A DNA stretch of 64,000 nucleotides from Piscicola geometra (lineage: Eukaryota; Annelida; Clitellata; Hirudinida; Piscicolidae): assembly GCA_943735955.1 (NCBI GenBank), contig OX030959.1, positions 2,998,772 through 3,062,771 on the forward strand. The letters run 5' to 3'. A model generated the notes under the pieces. That model made no database searches. It saw nothing but the letters and a program-made list of their open reading frames with translations, and had not been told where the DNA came from. A program made the translations under genes and the position numbers. Below, one piece after another: positions 1 to 16,242 of this stretch (position 1 is the first letter of the stretch; each line of letters begins with the position of its first letter).

Positions 1-50
1 ATCACTCCGTCTCATGACAGCCCCCTCCACGACTCAAGCTGGCACGAGAG

Positions 51-345
51 TTGTGATGATAATGATGATGGTGATGGAGCGGAGTTGATAATGATAGGGG
101 GGTTGAGGATGAAACGGTGGTGATGATGCTGAGGATAAAGTGGTGGTGGTGGTGATGATAGTGGTGGTGGTGTCTGGCAGATTTATTTTATACAGTAGAG
201 TAACTTAATTCACACGAGGTAGCTGGAATGATAATGTAGATCCATGAGGGTAATGGGTATGATGTTAGTGTTGATTATGATATTGAGAGAGATGATGATA
301 AGAAAATGATGATGATGATGATGATGATTTTGGGGAATCGAATGC
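51..345. repeat. GAT/GGT-rich simple repeat
   Basis: Imperfect runs of GATGAT and GGTGGT fill this stretch, ending in about seven perfect GAT units near 306-328. It looks like the donor-side part of an intron, as in many introns of this window, but no gene could be assigned here. Confidence 0.6.
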
Positions 346-432
346 TGGAACGGTTAGGAGAAGAAGAAATCACGATTTTATCTTCGTTGCTTGTGAGATG
401 GAGTGATCGTGAGGTCTCCCAATGATATTTGC

Positions 433-629
433 AGTTTGTGGGTGGTGAGGAAGAAACTCGTTATCACACAGATTCGATGTTTAGATTCAAGGTTTTTGTC
501 GATATTCGAGTGAGACATTTCAACAAATTTAAAGTTTCAGCAAAAATAAATGTCTCATTTTCAACGACACGTCCAATCTACTTTCGAAGCAGTGGCACTC
601 CATCCTCAACATTTAAAAGTACTGAATGA
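433..629 (+). CDS. possible terminal exon of an unidentified gene
   Basis: An acceptor-like TTTGCAG at 427-433 is followed by an open frame of about 65 codons ending in TGA at 627-629. Its encoded segment (for example RFKVFVDIRVRHF) has mixed, non-repetitive composition. Bases 1-49 also look exon-like and end before a GT, and they join in phase 0. I do not recognise the product. It could equally be a chance open frame, so this is a low-confidence call based only on composition and a plausible acceptor. Confidence 0.2.
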
Positions 630-1010
630 TTATTTAACTTCATTTTTACAAATCCATCAAAAGTGTCGTGGTTGTTGTTGAAGTTCTTCAGGCATTATAC
701 TCTTGCAAGATTACCTAACCGACGCAGAAATCTCATAACCAAATCGATGCACTCCGAAGGTCTCCTGGATGCATTGCCATCACTAAAAGCCATGCACCAA
801 TCAATTCATTCAATAAGCAAAATATAATTATATTTCAAATAGAATGTATATGTGTGTTCACGTATATGCAGTGTGCGCACCCGGCACTGCGGAGTGATGA
901 GAACTCTCAAAAATGTCATTACCTCAAATTTGAATATGTTTTTACAATGTCTGAGCCACTTCTTGTTAATCTATTTAACAAACCGAACCATAAAATTTCA
1001 ATTTAATTTA

Positions 1011-1256
1011 TTATTTTCCAACATATAGAAAAGATAAAAGTGTGTTTTCCAGCACATGACTTCCACAGTTTGCAGTCTCAAGGTCTCTGAGGTCACCATC
1101 ACCAAGACAAGACTGAAGCACCACTCGAATCTCCATGACGTGCATTTCTGTGACGTGGAATCGTCCATCCGATGTGTACGTCACACATGCACACACTTCT
1201 TGTGCACGCACACTTGGAGTACACAAGGCTGGAGAAGGCAGAGACTGTGTGTACAC
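1011..1256 (-). CDS. possible minus-strand terminal exon, product unknown
   Basis: The minus strand is open for 81 codons, ending in TAA at 1011-1013. The central part (for example GDGDLRDLETANCGSH) has mixed composition, and the DNA just upstream on this strand is CA-rich, as before real acceptors in this window. No family was recognised and no partner exons were found between here and GMDS. The opposite strand is also open in part, so this may be noise. Confidence 0.2.
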   Translation of the reverse strand: MYTQSLPSPALCTPSVRAQEVCACVTYTSDGRFHVTEMHVMEIRVVLQSCLGDGDLRDLETANCGSHVLENTLLSFLYVGK

Positions 1257-1304
1257 CTATGCTACGTCATCTATTGCACACTCGCCTTGTCTATTTACGT
1301 CCAT

Positions 1305-1545
1305 CTCATCTCTGTGTGTATGTGTATTGGTATATTGGTGCTTATGACGCTAACCGTTTGTGTGTTTGTGCTTTTGTTGCAAATTTTTGTATTATCATGT
1401 TTTTTGTTTTTTTTGTGTGGGCGTGTGTCCTTGGTGTCTCAGTATGCTGGTGTGTGTGTGTCCTTCGTGTCTCAGTGTGTTGGTGTGTGTGTGTGCGTTG
1501 ATGTGTGTGTTTGTGTCTTGGTGTGTATGTGTGTGCTTAGCCTTG
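1305..1545. repeat. degenerate (TG)n tract
   Basis: TG-rich imperfect microsatellite with interspersed TTGGTG and CCTT blocks. The valine/cysteine-rich open frames over it are composition artefacts. Confidence 0.6.
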
Positions 1546-1943
1546 AGTGCTGTCTTTTTCGTAAATTTTTTAAAATTTCGTTTTTGGTGCGTGTAGCATT
1601 TTGCTTAAACATTGGAAAGTATTATGAAAACCTATGATTTTGCACTCAAGTTTATGCCATGCTCAATTAAATTCAAAAAATCTATTTTGAATATTTTTTT
1701 CTTGTACAAAAAACAACGTTTAAAAATATATAAACATAGTACTGCAAAAGGTTTTGTCAAAAAACTTATCTTTCGTCAAAAAAGACTAGCAGATAAGGGA
1801 AATAGGCAAAAAAGAGTAAAATTATATTTTGGTTTTGATGTCTTATTTATCTGGTAATTATAACTATGATTTTGAAAGATGCAGTTTGTGTAAAATCCAG
1901 GAGAGGCTATCTGCTGCAAAACTTGGTGGGGTTCTACCCAGCA

Positions 1944-2273
1944 TAGACGATCCTGGGGGGTTCTGGGGTGCGGATCTTCCTCCACTCCACCTAAAAAACA
2001 TTTTTAAACTTCTGTTTTGATAAGATTATTTGAGTAAGCAAAGAATAGTTTTGTTTTAGACAGCTATCACTATAACTAGACATGCTCACAATGTATTAAA
2101 ATATAAACATTCTGTTTTTTGCCATGCTTGACGATTATGCTCGTATCAAAACAAGAGTTTAAGAATGTTTTCATTGAAAAAAGTAGAAGGATCCACATTA
2201 AGGCGTACCCCCTCCCTACCAAAAAGTGGGGGAGGGGGATTTGGACCCCAGGACCCCCCCAGGATCGCCACCC
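1944..2273. mobile_element. MITE-like inverted-repeat element
   Basis: Two G/C-rich ends face each other across about 230 bp of AT-rich DNA. The left end reads GACGATCCTGGGGGG and the reverse complement of the right end reads GGCGATCCTGGGGGGG. Similarity continues about 45 bp inward into a CTCC..CCAC block on both sides. The centre has no coding capacity. This is the structure of a non-autonomous DNA transposon. I could not fix a target-site duplication, so the superfamily is open. Confidence 0.5.
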
Positions 2274-2638
2274 ATGGTGCCATAAAAGTCTTTGATTAAT
2301 TATTTATTTATCCATAAATAACTCACTTCATTTTTTTTTTAGCTTCCTACTTAAATCGTATTTTGTCATTAAGAAAATTTATCCTTGAAATGGTTAAATT
2401 ATTTTGTTACAGAAATTTTTACTACCAAATTAATTATTTGATTAATTATTTTCAAATTATTTAAATTTGTAAAAAATAAAAAAAGTATTATATTCACCCA
2501 TTCTTTATTTATTAACACCTTTCATTAAAAGGAATTCTATTTTGCCGTTAGACGTGGCAACAGTTGATTATAGTAAAAAATTTGCTAATAAGAGTGAAAA
2601 TCTTTTTTTAAATAGTAATATAATCACTTGAACATAAA

Positions 2639-7519
<4,881 letters not shown>

Positions 7520-9114
7520 TACCGTCTGCACTATCATTATCATAACTTATTATTCATGTTGTTATCCTTAGTTATAGAATTCTGACTATTAACATTATTG
7601 TATATTAGCATCATCTTCATCATTATATTAACATCATCATCATCATCATCATTACATAATTATTCAGTGCATTTACTTTGTTCATGATGCCATTGTACTA
7701 CAATGATATTCTCAAGCATATTCTCAAGACTATTCGACTCCAAGCTGTAGAAATTCTGAATTGTAAAGTCGCCATTTTATAGATTCTTTATCTAACCATA
7801 CTCTTAAAATTACAGAATTACAAACGCTTATAATTTTTTAGCGGTTAATTTTATATTAATTAATTTTATCAATTATATATTAGCTAATTATATAATAATT
7901 AGTTAATTATATATTAATTTTATTAATTGATCAATTATTATTGACAATATTCCTATTAAATTTAATTGTTCTGAATATCTATGGTATAATTGACACTCAA
8001 ATGGCACATTCATTTCTTCCGTTTGTCTTTTGCAACTTTTGTTGAATGCTTTTTAACGGCTGTTCATTTAATTCTCTTCATTATTTCAAATTAAATATTT
8101 CAAACATTCCTCAATTAATGATACTTGTTTTTGTTTTTAACTGGCTGCGTTGCTGTCTTAACACAGAGATTGACACTGTATATGCATAGACCAGTATGCA
8201 TTGCATAGTACACTAATTTATTTTTATGATACATACATTTATATAAATATCTTTTTAAATAATTTCAATTATATTGAATATTGAGTAACCCTAGCCCTAA
8301 AATCTCCATATTTTGGACTGTATCTAAAAGCGATAATAGTGGATAATAGTTGACCGACTTCATTTGCTTTTCATCCCGGGGTTCTGCATGTGATATTCAG
8401 CGAAAATTGTGTCATAAGGGTAATGAGAATGATGACGATGAGGGTGGTGGTGGAAAATTTTACGGCTACTTTTGTTTAAATTTTAAAATAAGTTTGTGTA
8501 CTTTTTAGAACTTTGCTACCCTCCCCTTCCCATAAAAGTTTATGAAAATGGGTACTTAACATGAACTAGCTTCAAAATGCAAAGCATCTTCCATTTGTCT
8601 AGAGTTGGTCCGTAGTTGTGGAGAACTTTATTTTATGTATGCTCTTGATATTTAACCAAGTTTTGACGTATAACCAACGATATCATCACACCTGCCAAAA
8701 GATATTTCAAATACCCTTAAAAACCAGTATTTGATTGCCAAATAGAACAAAATATTTAAAAATTATTAGAAGATTTTACAGAAAAGTGATAACAGCTTGT
8801 TTTTTCTTATTTCTTGATAGTTATGATTTAGAATTTACTATTTATTTATTTTTTCAAAACACTTTACAATAAAAATTTAATGTAGATTGATTGATTGAAT
8901 TTTACTTTGAAAATGTTTAGTTCTGTCTTTATTTGTTTCTTTTTTCTTTCTATCATTGAAGTAGTTATTCATTTAAAAACCTGGTAGTGCCTGGTAATGT
9001 GCCTTGGAGATCTCAAAATTGCTCTACCTTCAACTCTTTGTATAAGGCGCACTAGCTTTTGAAAGTAAATTTTGTAGGTGACAGAAGTTTTCCTTAGAAT
9101 GAATAATATAAATA
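7520..9114. other. AT-rich intergenic DNA after GMDS
   Basis: I see no exon here on either strand. It holds short CATCAT tracts (7612-7660), an AT-rich block (7830-7940) and a GAT/GGT tract near 8425-8450. A candidate GMDS poly(A) signal is not obvious. Confidence 0.5.
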
Positions 9115-9122
9115 GTGTTTTA

Positions 9123-10135
9123 CAGTGGCGCAACCAGCAAAAAATGCTGGGGGGGGGCTCAACTTTAGTAAAAAAATAATAATTGTTTAATCCATTTACC
9201 GCAGCTGTTGCGTTTTGCAACATCAATTTTTATATTTTTTTGCTGTTTTTATACCGAGTTTTTTCACATATTTTGTAAAATAAATTTTAATTTTATAAGT
9301 TAAATTTCAAAATAAGTTTGATATGAGATCCTAAACAGTCTAAAAAAAATTCAAATATTTAGTTTCAACTAAATTTTGATGTGTTCTCAGTTATAAAATA
9401 ATTTTTCGATAAGTTTGTGAAATTTTTATCACCATTTCATTTACTGGAAGAAGTGCAGTAGCGGTTTTGGTAGCAGATATTCTCAAACAAGCTATGCAAA
9501 CGACATGCAGATACAGTCGTCTTAAGATGAATTTTTATAAGCCGAAGTTTAGAAAATGCTCTTTCTGCATCTGATGAAGTAACTGGCAGAATCAGAGCAA
9601 CATCGAGCATAGAATGCACCTCGGGCTGAAGGCTTGTTGCTCAAAAGAATTCTTGCAGTTCGATACATGCAACGAGATCAGAGTCTGATCATCAGACTGA
9701 TAGGCACGTAAACTTGATGTGTTGATGTGATTTTGAGTTGTCTTTACACAGTTTCAGCATCCTTTCCATGAAGGTTGAATAACTCTGAAAGCTCGAGAGT
9801 TATTTTGTCTATCTGATTTGTTCTTTATATACTGTGTCATGGCTTAAAAAATTTACATATAAAAAGTGTAAAGATTTAAAAGTGTAGTTAAGGTCTAGTG
9901 GTGCTCTATTTCTTCTCAGAATTTGTGACATGTTAGTGTTATTTTGGTGGGATCTCTATGTTCTGTGTTGATATATCAAATGTTTCGTGAGATAAAGACC
10001 CGATGGCCATCCAGAGAAAATATCATTGTTCTATGGCATATTCAAAAATTCATTACCCCCCCCCACCACCAAAAAAACTCATCGATTTTCGAAAAACTGT
10101 GAGACCCCCCAGCCCCCCCCCTGGTTGCGCCACTG
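9123..10135. mobile_element. hAT-superfamily DNA transposon, deleted copy
   Basis: Perfect 15-bp terminal inverted repeats CAGTGGCGCAACCAG (9123-9137) and CTGGTTGCGCCACTG (10121-10135) bound a 1013-bp element. A perfect 8-bp target-site duplication GTGTTTTA (9115-9122 and 10136-10143) flanks it. Both are hallmarks of hAT elements. Poly-G/poly-C runs follow just inside each terminus. Only a remnant of transposase is left, so the copy is non-autonomous. Confidence 0.9.
9437..9619 (-). pseudogene. hAT transposase C-terminal dimerisation fragment
   Basis: The minus strand encodes PVTSSDAERAFSKLRLIK followed by TTVSACRLHSLFENI. This matches the consensus of the hAT C-terminal dimerisation domain (S/A-AERxFSxLK...R..L). 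No catalytic DDE region remains within the element, so this is a relic. Confidence 0.8.
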
Positions 10136-10143
10136 GTGTTTTA

Positions 10144-10851
10144 CGTAGTTTAGAATTGATCATTTTTACCAGAGGTGTCAATAATTTATCGTTATTTTCA
10201 ATGGTAATTATTTATTATTAAAAATATCAAAAGCAAGTAAACTCAAGTATTATCCACCGCTATCCACTAGATTTTGAAAAAGCAATTTAATTCAATAGTG
10301 AAACCCCCTAGAAGTCGTAAGAAGCTGTTTACAGAACCAATTACTTTTTTGCATCTTGATAACATTAGAGCGCAACACAGTCAGACCAGTCGTCGAAGCA
10401 AATAGACGACCACCAGAAAGACGATATCTGGAAATTATCTCTATTTTTATTATTTTGGTAGGTAGGCCCCTGAAGTGACATGTTTTCTCATAGAAAAGCT
10501 ACGTACATGCATGTGAAGAAACTTCCGAATACCTTGGGATGGAATTAAAAAAGAATATTTCATAGGAGTCACATATTCCAAAAGGGATCAAGAAAGGCAG
10601 CAGGTCCCATTGCATTATTGTTCTGGGGGCATTGCATTAATTATGAAACTCGCAAAAATGATTATTACAATATGAAAAAAATTAAGTTAACTAATATTTT
10701 ATATATATTTTAATTATAATTTTATTCAAGTGTTTTAATTTTTAGTTTGTAAACTTGCTATGTCTTCAATAAACGTTCTATGTAACTTCATAGAAAGTTA
10801 ACTTTTAAATCTAAATATATAATCGCGTGGAACAGTTGTGAAAGAATAAAA
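10144..10851. other. AT-rich intergenic DNA upstream of DDX54
   Basis: No exon recognised. The last 100 bases before the DDX54 start are AT-rich and presumably hold its promoter and 5' UTR; I see no clear TATA box. Confidence 0.4.
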
Positions 10852-13800
10852 ATGGACATTGTCATGGGAGATAGTGAGGATGAAAAGGAAAGGTCTGAGA
10901 TAGAAAAGCTTAACCGAACTGAGAACAGAAAGAAGAAAAAGTCTGGAGGCTTCCAAAGCATGGGTAACTTTTCATACTTGGATGGACGAGCAAGTGAAAC
11001 TTTTTTGCCATTATATTATAATGATTATAACTTGAGCCTCAACATTTCAAAGGTCTGACTGAAGCGGTTTTCAAAGGCGTATTGTTCAAGGGATACAAAG
11101 TTCCAACTCCTATCCAGAGAAAAGTGAAAAGCACAAAAACTATATTTTATGGAGATTCAATATTTACATAAGTTTGAAATTTTAAGTTACAATTTGAGTT
11201 AAAAAGGTTAAGTTAACATGAATATCACCAGACAATTCCAGTGATAATGGAGGGCAGGGACATGGTGGCGATGGCGAGGACGGGCAGTGGAAAGACTGCA
11301 GCTTTTCTGATTCCAATGCTGGAACGCCTCAAAAGACACGAGCCGACTGGAGTGCGTGCAGTGATCCTTTCTCCGACCAGGGAACTCGCCATGCAGACGC
11401 ACAAGTTCGCTAAAGAGGTTTCCTTATGAGCCTTGAAACTTGTTCGGGTTTATGCCACATTAATAATATTTGTTGTTTTAATGGGTTTTATTGTATTTTA
11501 TTGATTTTTTATATTTACCTTAGAATCTTTCAATTGATTTGCTTCAAGGTTGTTTAAATATAGTTTTACTCTTTGACTTGTATTTCTATTAGGTCAAGAT
11601 TTATAAATTTAAAACGTCATTTAATTTCTCAACCTTCACCCACAGATTGGAAAGTTCACAAAGCTGAAGTTTGCTGTAATTCTTGGAGGAGACAAGTGAG
11701 TAACTTTTAAAATGCAAATCAAAATTCAAAGAGTTTAAATTCCTTAATTCATTATTTAATTTCCAAGTCAAAGTTTTATTACAATACATTTCTAGAATTG
11801 AAGACCAGTTTGAAGCCATTCACCAAAACCCTGATGTGTAAGTGTGCAATAAGCCTTCAATACCATTCCTTCATGCATTTATATCGTCAACCACCCTCTT
11901 CCATCATCTCCTCCCTCACCACTTATTTTTTCTCCATCTCTCACCACAACCATCATCATCATTTCTTTTCCTATATTCACAGTTTTTTAACTTCTCCTAA
12001 CTTCAACCATCACTGATACCCACCACCACCCCCCATTGCTACCCCTATCTCTATCATTCTCCAACATCTTCTACCTTCCCCATCACCCTCTTTTAACATC
12101 CCCCCATATTTTTCACCATCTCTCCATAACCCTACACTTTCTCCCCCTTCACTCCACCATCTTACCTGTCTTCTACCATTCTCCCCATCACTCTCTTCTT
12201 CCATCCCTCTATCCTACCTACCCTATACCCTCCCTCCAACCCTCACCTCACTCCTCAGCCTCCCTCACTCCCTCCCCTCCACCAGACTGATAGCGACTCC
12301 AGGCAGGTTGATGCACATCCTTCTGGAGATGAACACCTCTCTCACCAGCGTGCAGTACGTCGTCTTTGATGAAGCCGACAGGTGGGTGAGGGGTGTGATG
12401 GGAGGAGAGGGAGGGAGGGTAGCTGTGGAAGGGTGGAGGGAAGGGATGGGGGAAGTGAAGGAGGCGAAGCTGGGTGAAGACGTGTATGATGGTTGCATAA
12501 ATAGATGGGTGATGATTAGGAAAAGAGGAGTGGGTGTGCAGTGCTTCGTCTTTGATGAGGTGGGCTTGTGGGGGAGTGGGAGGGGTGAATGGAGGTGGTG
12601 AGAGTGGTGGTTGTGCTGGTGAAGGGAGAAGGGTAGTGGTTTGGTGGAGGTAAAGTGGTTGAATAAATATGGGCGTGATAGATATATAAGAAGGTGAAAA
12701 GGAAAAAGAAAAGTCGGGTGGGTATATGACTGGAAAAAGAAGAATATGGGTGCATGTTGGGGGTGGAAGAAGATGAAGGGAAAATAAGAAGAAGGGGGTA
12801 GGGAATGAAGGGTAGGTAGATTGACTGGTGGAGCAACAATCAGCTGAGACACACCACCACTTCACAAGCAGACTCTTCGAGATGGGCTTCAAGGAACAAC
12901 TGCACGAGATTCTGCGGAGGATCCCTGAGAGCAGGTAGTGTGTCAGCTTCCTTCCTTCCATTTTTTTACAATTATTAATATTTTTATTTTTGTCATTATT
13001 ATTATTATTACTGAGATCTCACTCTTGCACACTAAGCTTTCTAATGCCTCTCAAGCACCACTACTATCATCATCACCACCATCCCATCTTCAATCAACTT
13101 TTTTGACGTTTCGCCCGTTTTTATTATCATCATCATCAATACTATTACAATCTCCACCGCCAACATCATCACTACTATCATCAAAACCAAAAAAATCATT
13201 ACCAACATCACCAACACCACCACCACCACCAACTCCACGACAGACAGACCCTTCTCTTCTCGGCAACCCTCCCCAAGATGATCGTCGACTTTGCAGCTGC
13301 AGGCCTCAACAACCCTCAACTCGTACGCCTCGACGTCGACACCAAACTCAGCGACATGCTAAAAGTAAACTTTGATTCATAATTATTAAATTTTTTCATA
13401 ACCATTATATTTATTTTATATATTTACAAAATTAATATATTTTGAGATTATTTTTAATTAATTATTCGTTTGATCTTCTCCCTCTTCCAACCACCCGCCA
13501 ACCACAGCTTCACTTCCTGGAGTGTCGCAGCGAAGACAAGCTGCCAGTGCTGCTGTTCCTGCTGCGACAGGTGGTGACGGCTGCCCAACTCACCGTCGTC
13601 TTCGTCGCCACCAGACACCACGTCGAGTACATCAACATGGTTGGTGCATGAGTGAGTGAGTGGATGATTGTGTGAGTGAGTGAGTGAGTGAGTGAGTGAG
13701 TGCATGCATAGATGGGTGGGTGGGTGCGTGTATAAGTGAGTGAGTTCATGGATGAGTGAGTGGATGCACGGCTGTGAAAGTGAGCTTTTTCATAAGTAAG

Positions 13801-16203
13801 TGGATGGATAGGTGCATGCATAAGTGAGTGAGTGGATGAGTGAGTGCATGCATGCATTGATGGGTAATTCATGGATGAATTGCATGAGTGAGTGCATTGA
13901 TGGATGGATAGTTGACTGATGTATGGACACATGGGTAGATGAGAGATTGAGCGAATGATGAGTAAGTGAATGTATGGTTGGTTAGTTGGCAGGTAAATGG
14001 ATGGTGGTTGATGAGTTGGTAAATGGATAGACGGTTCAATGGATGAACAAACAACAACATTCAACCCCCTCCCCCACCCCCTTCGAGATCCTGACAGAGG
14101 CTGGCTTCAGATGCTCGGTGGCGTACAGCACGATGGACCCAAAGGCGAGACAGACCAGTGTCCTCAACTTCCGGAACCAAGTGACCAAGGTGCTCGTGGT
14201 GACCGACCTTGCAGCCAGAGGCATCGACATTCCACACCTCGACAACGTCATCAACGTCAATTTTCCCGCCAAGCCGAAGTTGTTTCTGCACAGAGTTGGT
14301 ATGTTGGGTTTTAGGGGGGTGGTGCATTGGTGCTTGGTGGTTGTTTGGTGGTGTTGGGGTGTTGGTATTTTTTAAAGTTTTTTTTCAATTCTTATCTTTT
14401 CCATACACACCCAAACACACACACACCCATCTCCCAAACATACACCCACACGACCCCCTCCTCCTCCACACACAGGCAGAGTGGCGAGGGCAGGCAGGGC
14501 GGGCAGTGCCTACTCGATCATCAGTGCCGAGGAGAAGGCATACGTCCTCGACCTCCACCTCTTCCTCGGCAGGGAACTCACCTTCGCCTCCGATGACCCT
14601 CTCCTCAACAAAGGTAAGATTGCATGCCCCCTGGTGTCGAAACTACTTTATTTTGAACCAATTTGTATAGTATATTTCTTTTCTTTAGTTCTTGGAATTA
14701 TATTTAAACGGGGTGTTTTCCCAGAAAGACATTATGTGTAAATGCCACTATAATAGGGTTCTTCCATTTATATTATGATCGCATCTATGTTTATAACGCT
14801 TGCATTTTTGCAACTTTGATGCATTAATATGATTAACATTCAATGCATAATATAAATAAGATAAATGTATGCTTGTACACAACGGCTGCTTGTACACAAC
14901 GGCTGCTTGCACAGACAAGAGTGCGCTGTACGGCAAGGTGCCTCAGTGTGTGGTCGACTTTGAGGAGGAGCAACTGCGCAAACTCAAAGACAACGCTGAG
15001 ATCGTGAGCAACTCTTGCTTTCATACATTGGTTTCACGTATTGCAAGAGTACATTTGGTGATGGTCTTATATCTTATGTATTTTGGAATACTTCTTCTTC
15101 ACTGTTCCTTCTTTAACATATTAATTATTTTTCACATAACCATATTTCTATCTTTCACCAAACCACACCATTCTTTATTTTCTACTGAAACACTACCACA
15201 CCATCTTCACCCACCACCACGCCACCACTCTCCTCTCCCTTCCTCCCACCATCTTTTTCCCACACCATCCTCTCTCCTTCCAAACACCACCACTCCCTCC
15301 CATATTTTTCTTCTTCACCACTGCCACCACACCATCTTTTCACCATCACCACACCATCTTCTCACCACCACCACACCATCTTTCCCCCCACTACCGCCAC
15401 TCAACCCATTCCTACCTTCTCCACCACCACACTCTTCCCCACTACCATACCCACTTCTCACACCAAATCAACAGGCAGCAATGGCGAAAGTAGCCTCCAA
15501 CGCGTACGAAAAGTATCTGCGAACCAGGCCTGTGGCGTCGGCAGAGAGTGCCAAGAGGTGCAAGGGCATCAAGCACCACTCACTCGCCTATCATCCTGTC
15601 TTTGGTAGATGCGTGTGTTGGTTGGGTCGATAGGTGGTTTGGGTGTGGGTGATGAGTAGGTTGGTGCGTTGAATGAGGATTCTGAGAGGGTAGGTTGGTA
15701 GATGGGTGGGTTGGGGCGTGGTTTAGTATGGATGGGTGGGTGGGGTGGTTGGGTGGGCGGGTTGGTGGTTTGAGAGGGGTTAGGTTGGTAGGTGGGTGTT
15801 TTGGGGGTTCTGGGAGGATAGGATCAAGGTTGGGTTAACAGAAGAGCTTGGTGTGCAAAACAGGATGAAGGGGTTTAAGGGGGGGGGGGGGGGAAGTTAA
15901 ACAGGGTGGAGGGAGTGAAAGTGGGTGAGGGAGGGAGGGCTTAACGTTTCTCGAATGATCGAACATTGCCGATGCACTGCAGAGGAGTGTGGTTCGGAGG
16001 AGGTGGACGACAAGAGGGAGCAACTCTTGAAGGCGCTCAAGTCGTACAAGTCCCAGTCGGTGAGTGCCTCTTGTGCTATGCTATTCTGTATCATGTGTAT
16101 ATAAGTAATGATGATGATGAGGTAGAGGAGGATGATTATCATGATTATCATGATGGTGAGAAGGGGGAGGAGAATGATGATGATGGTGGTGATGATGACT
16201 ATC

Positions 16204-16242
<39 letters not shown>

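Noticed and set aside
1056..1637. 193-codon plus-strand Cys/Val-rich open frame
   Set aside because: Driven by the TG-rich tract; no family resemblance.
12248..12961. 237-codon minus-strand Ser/Pro-rich open frame
   Set aside because: Antisense of the G-rich DDX54 intron 6 and of exons 6-7; composition artefact.
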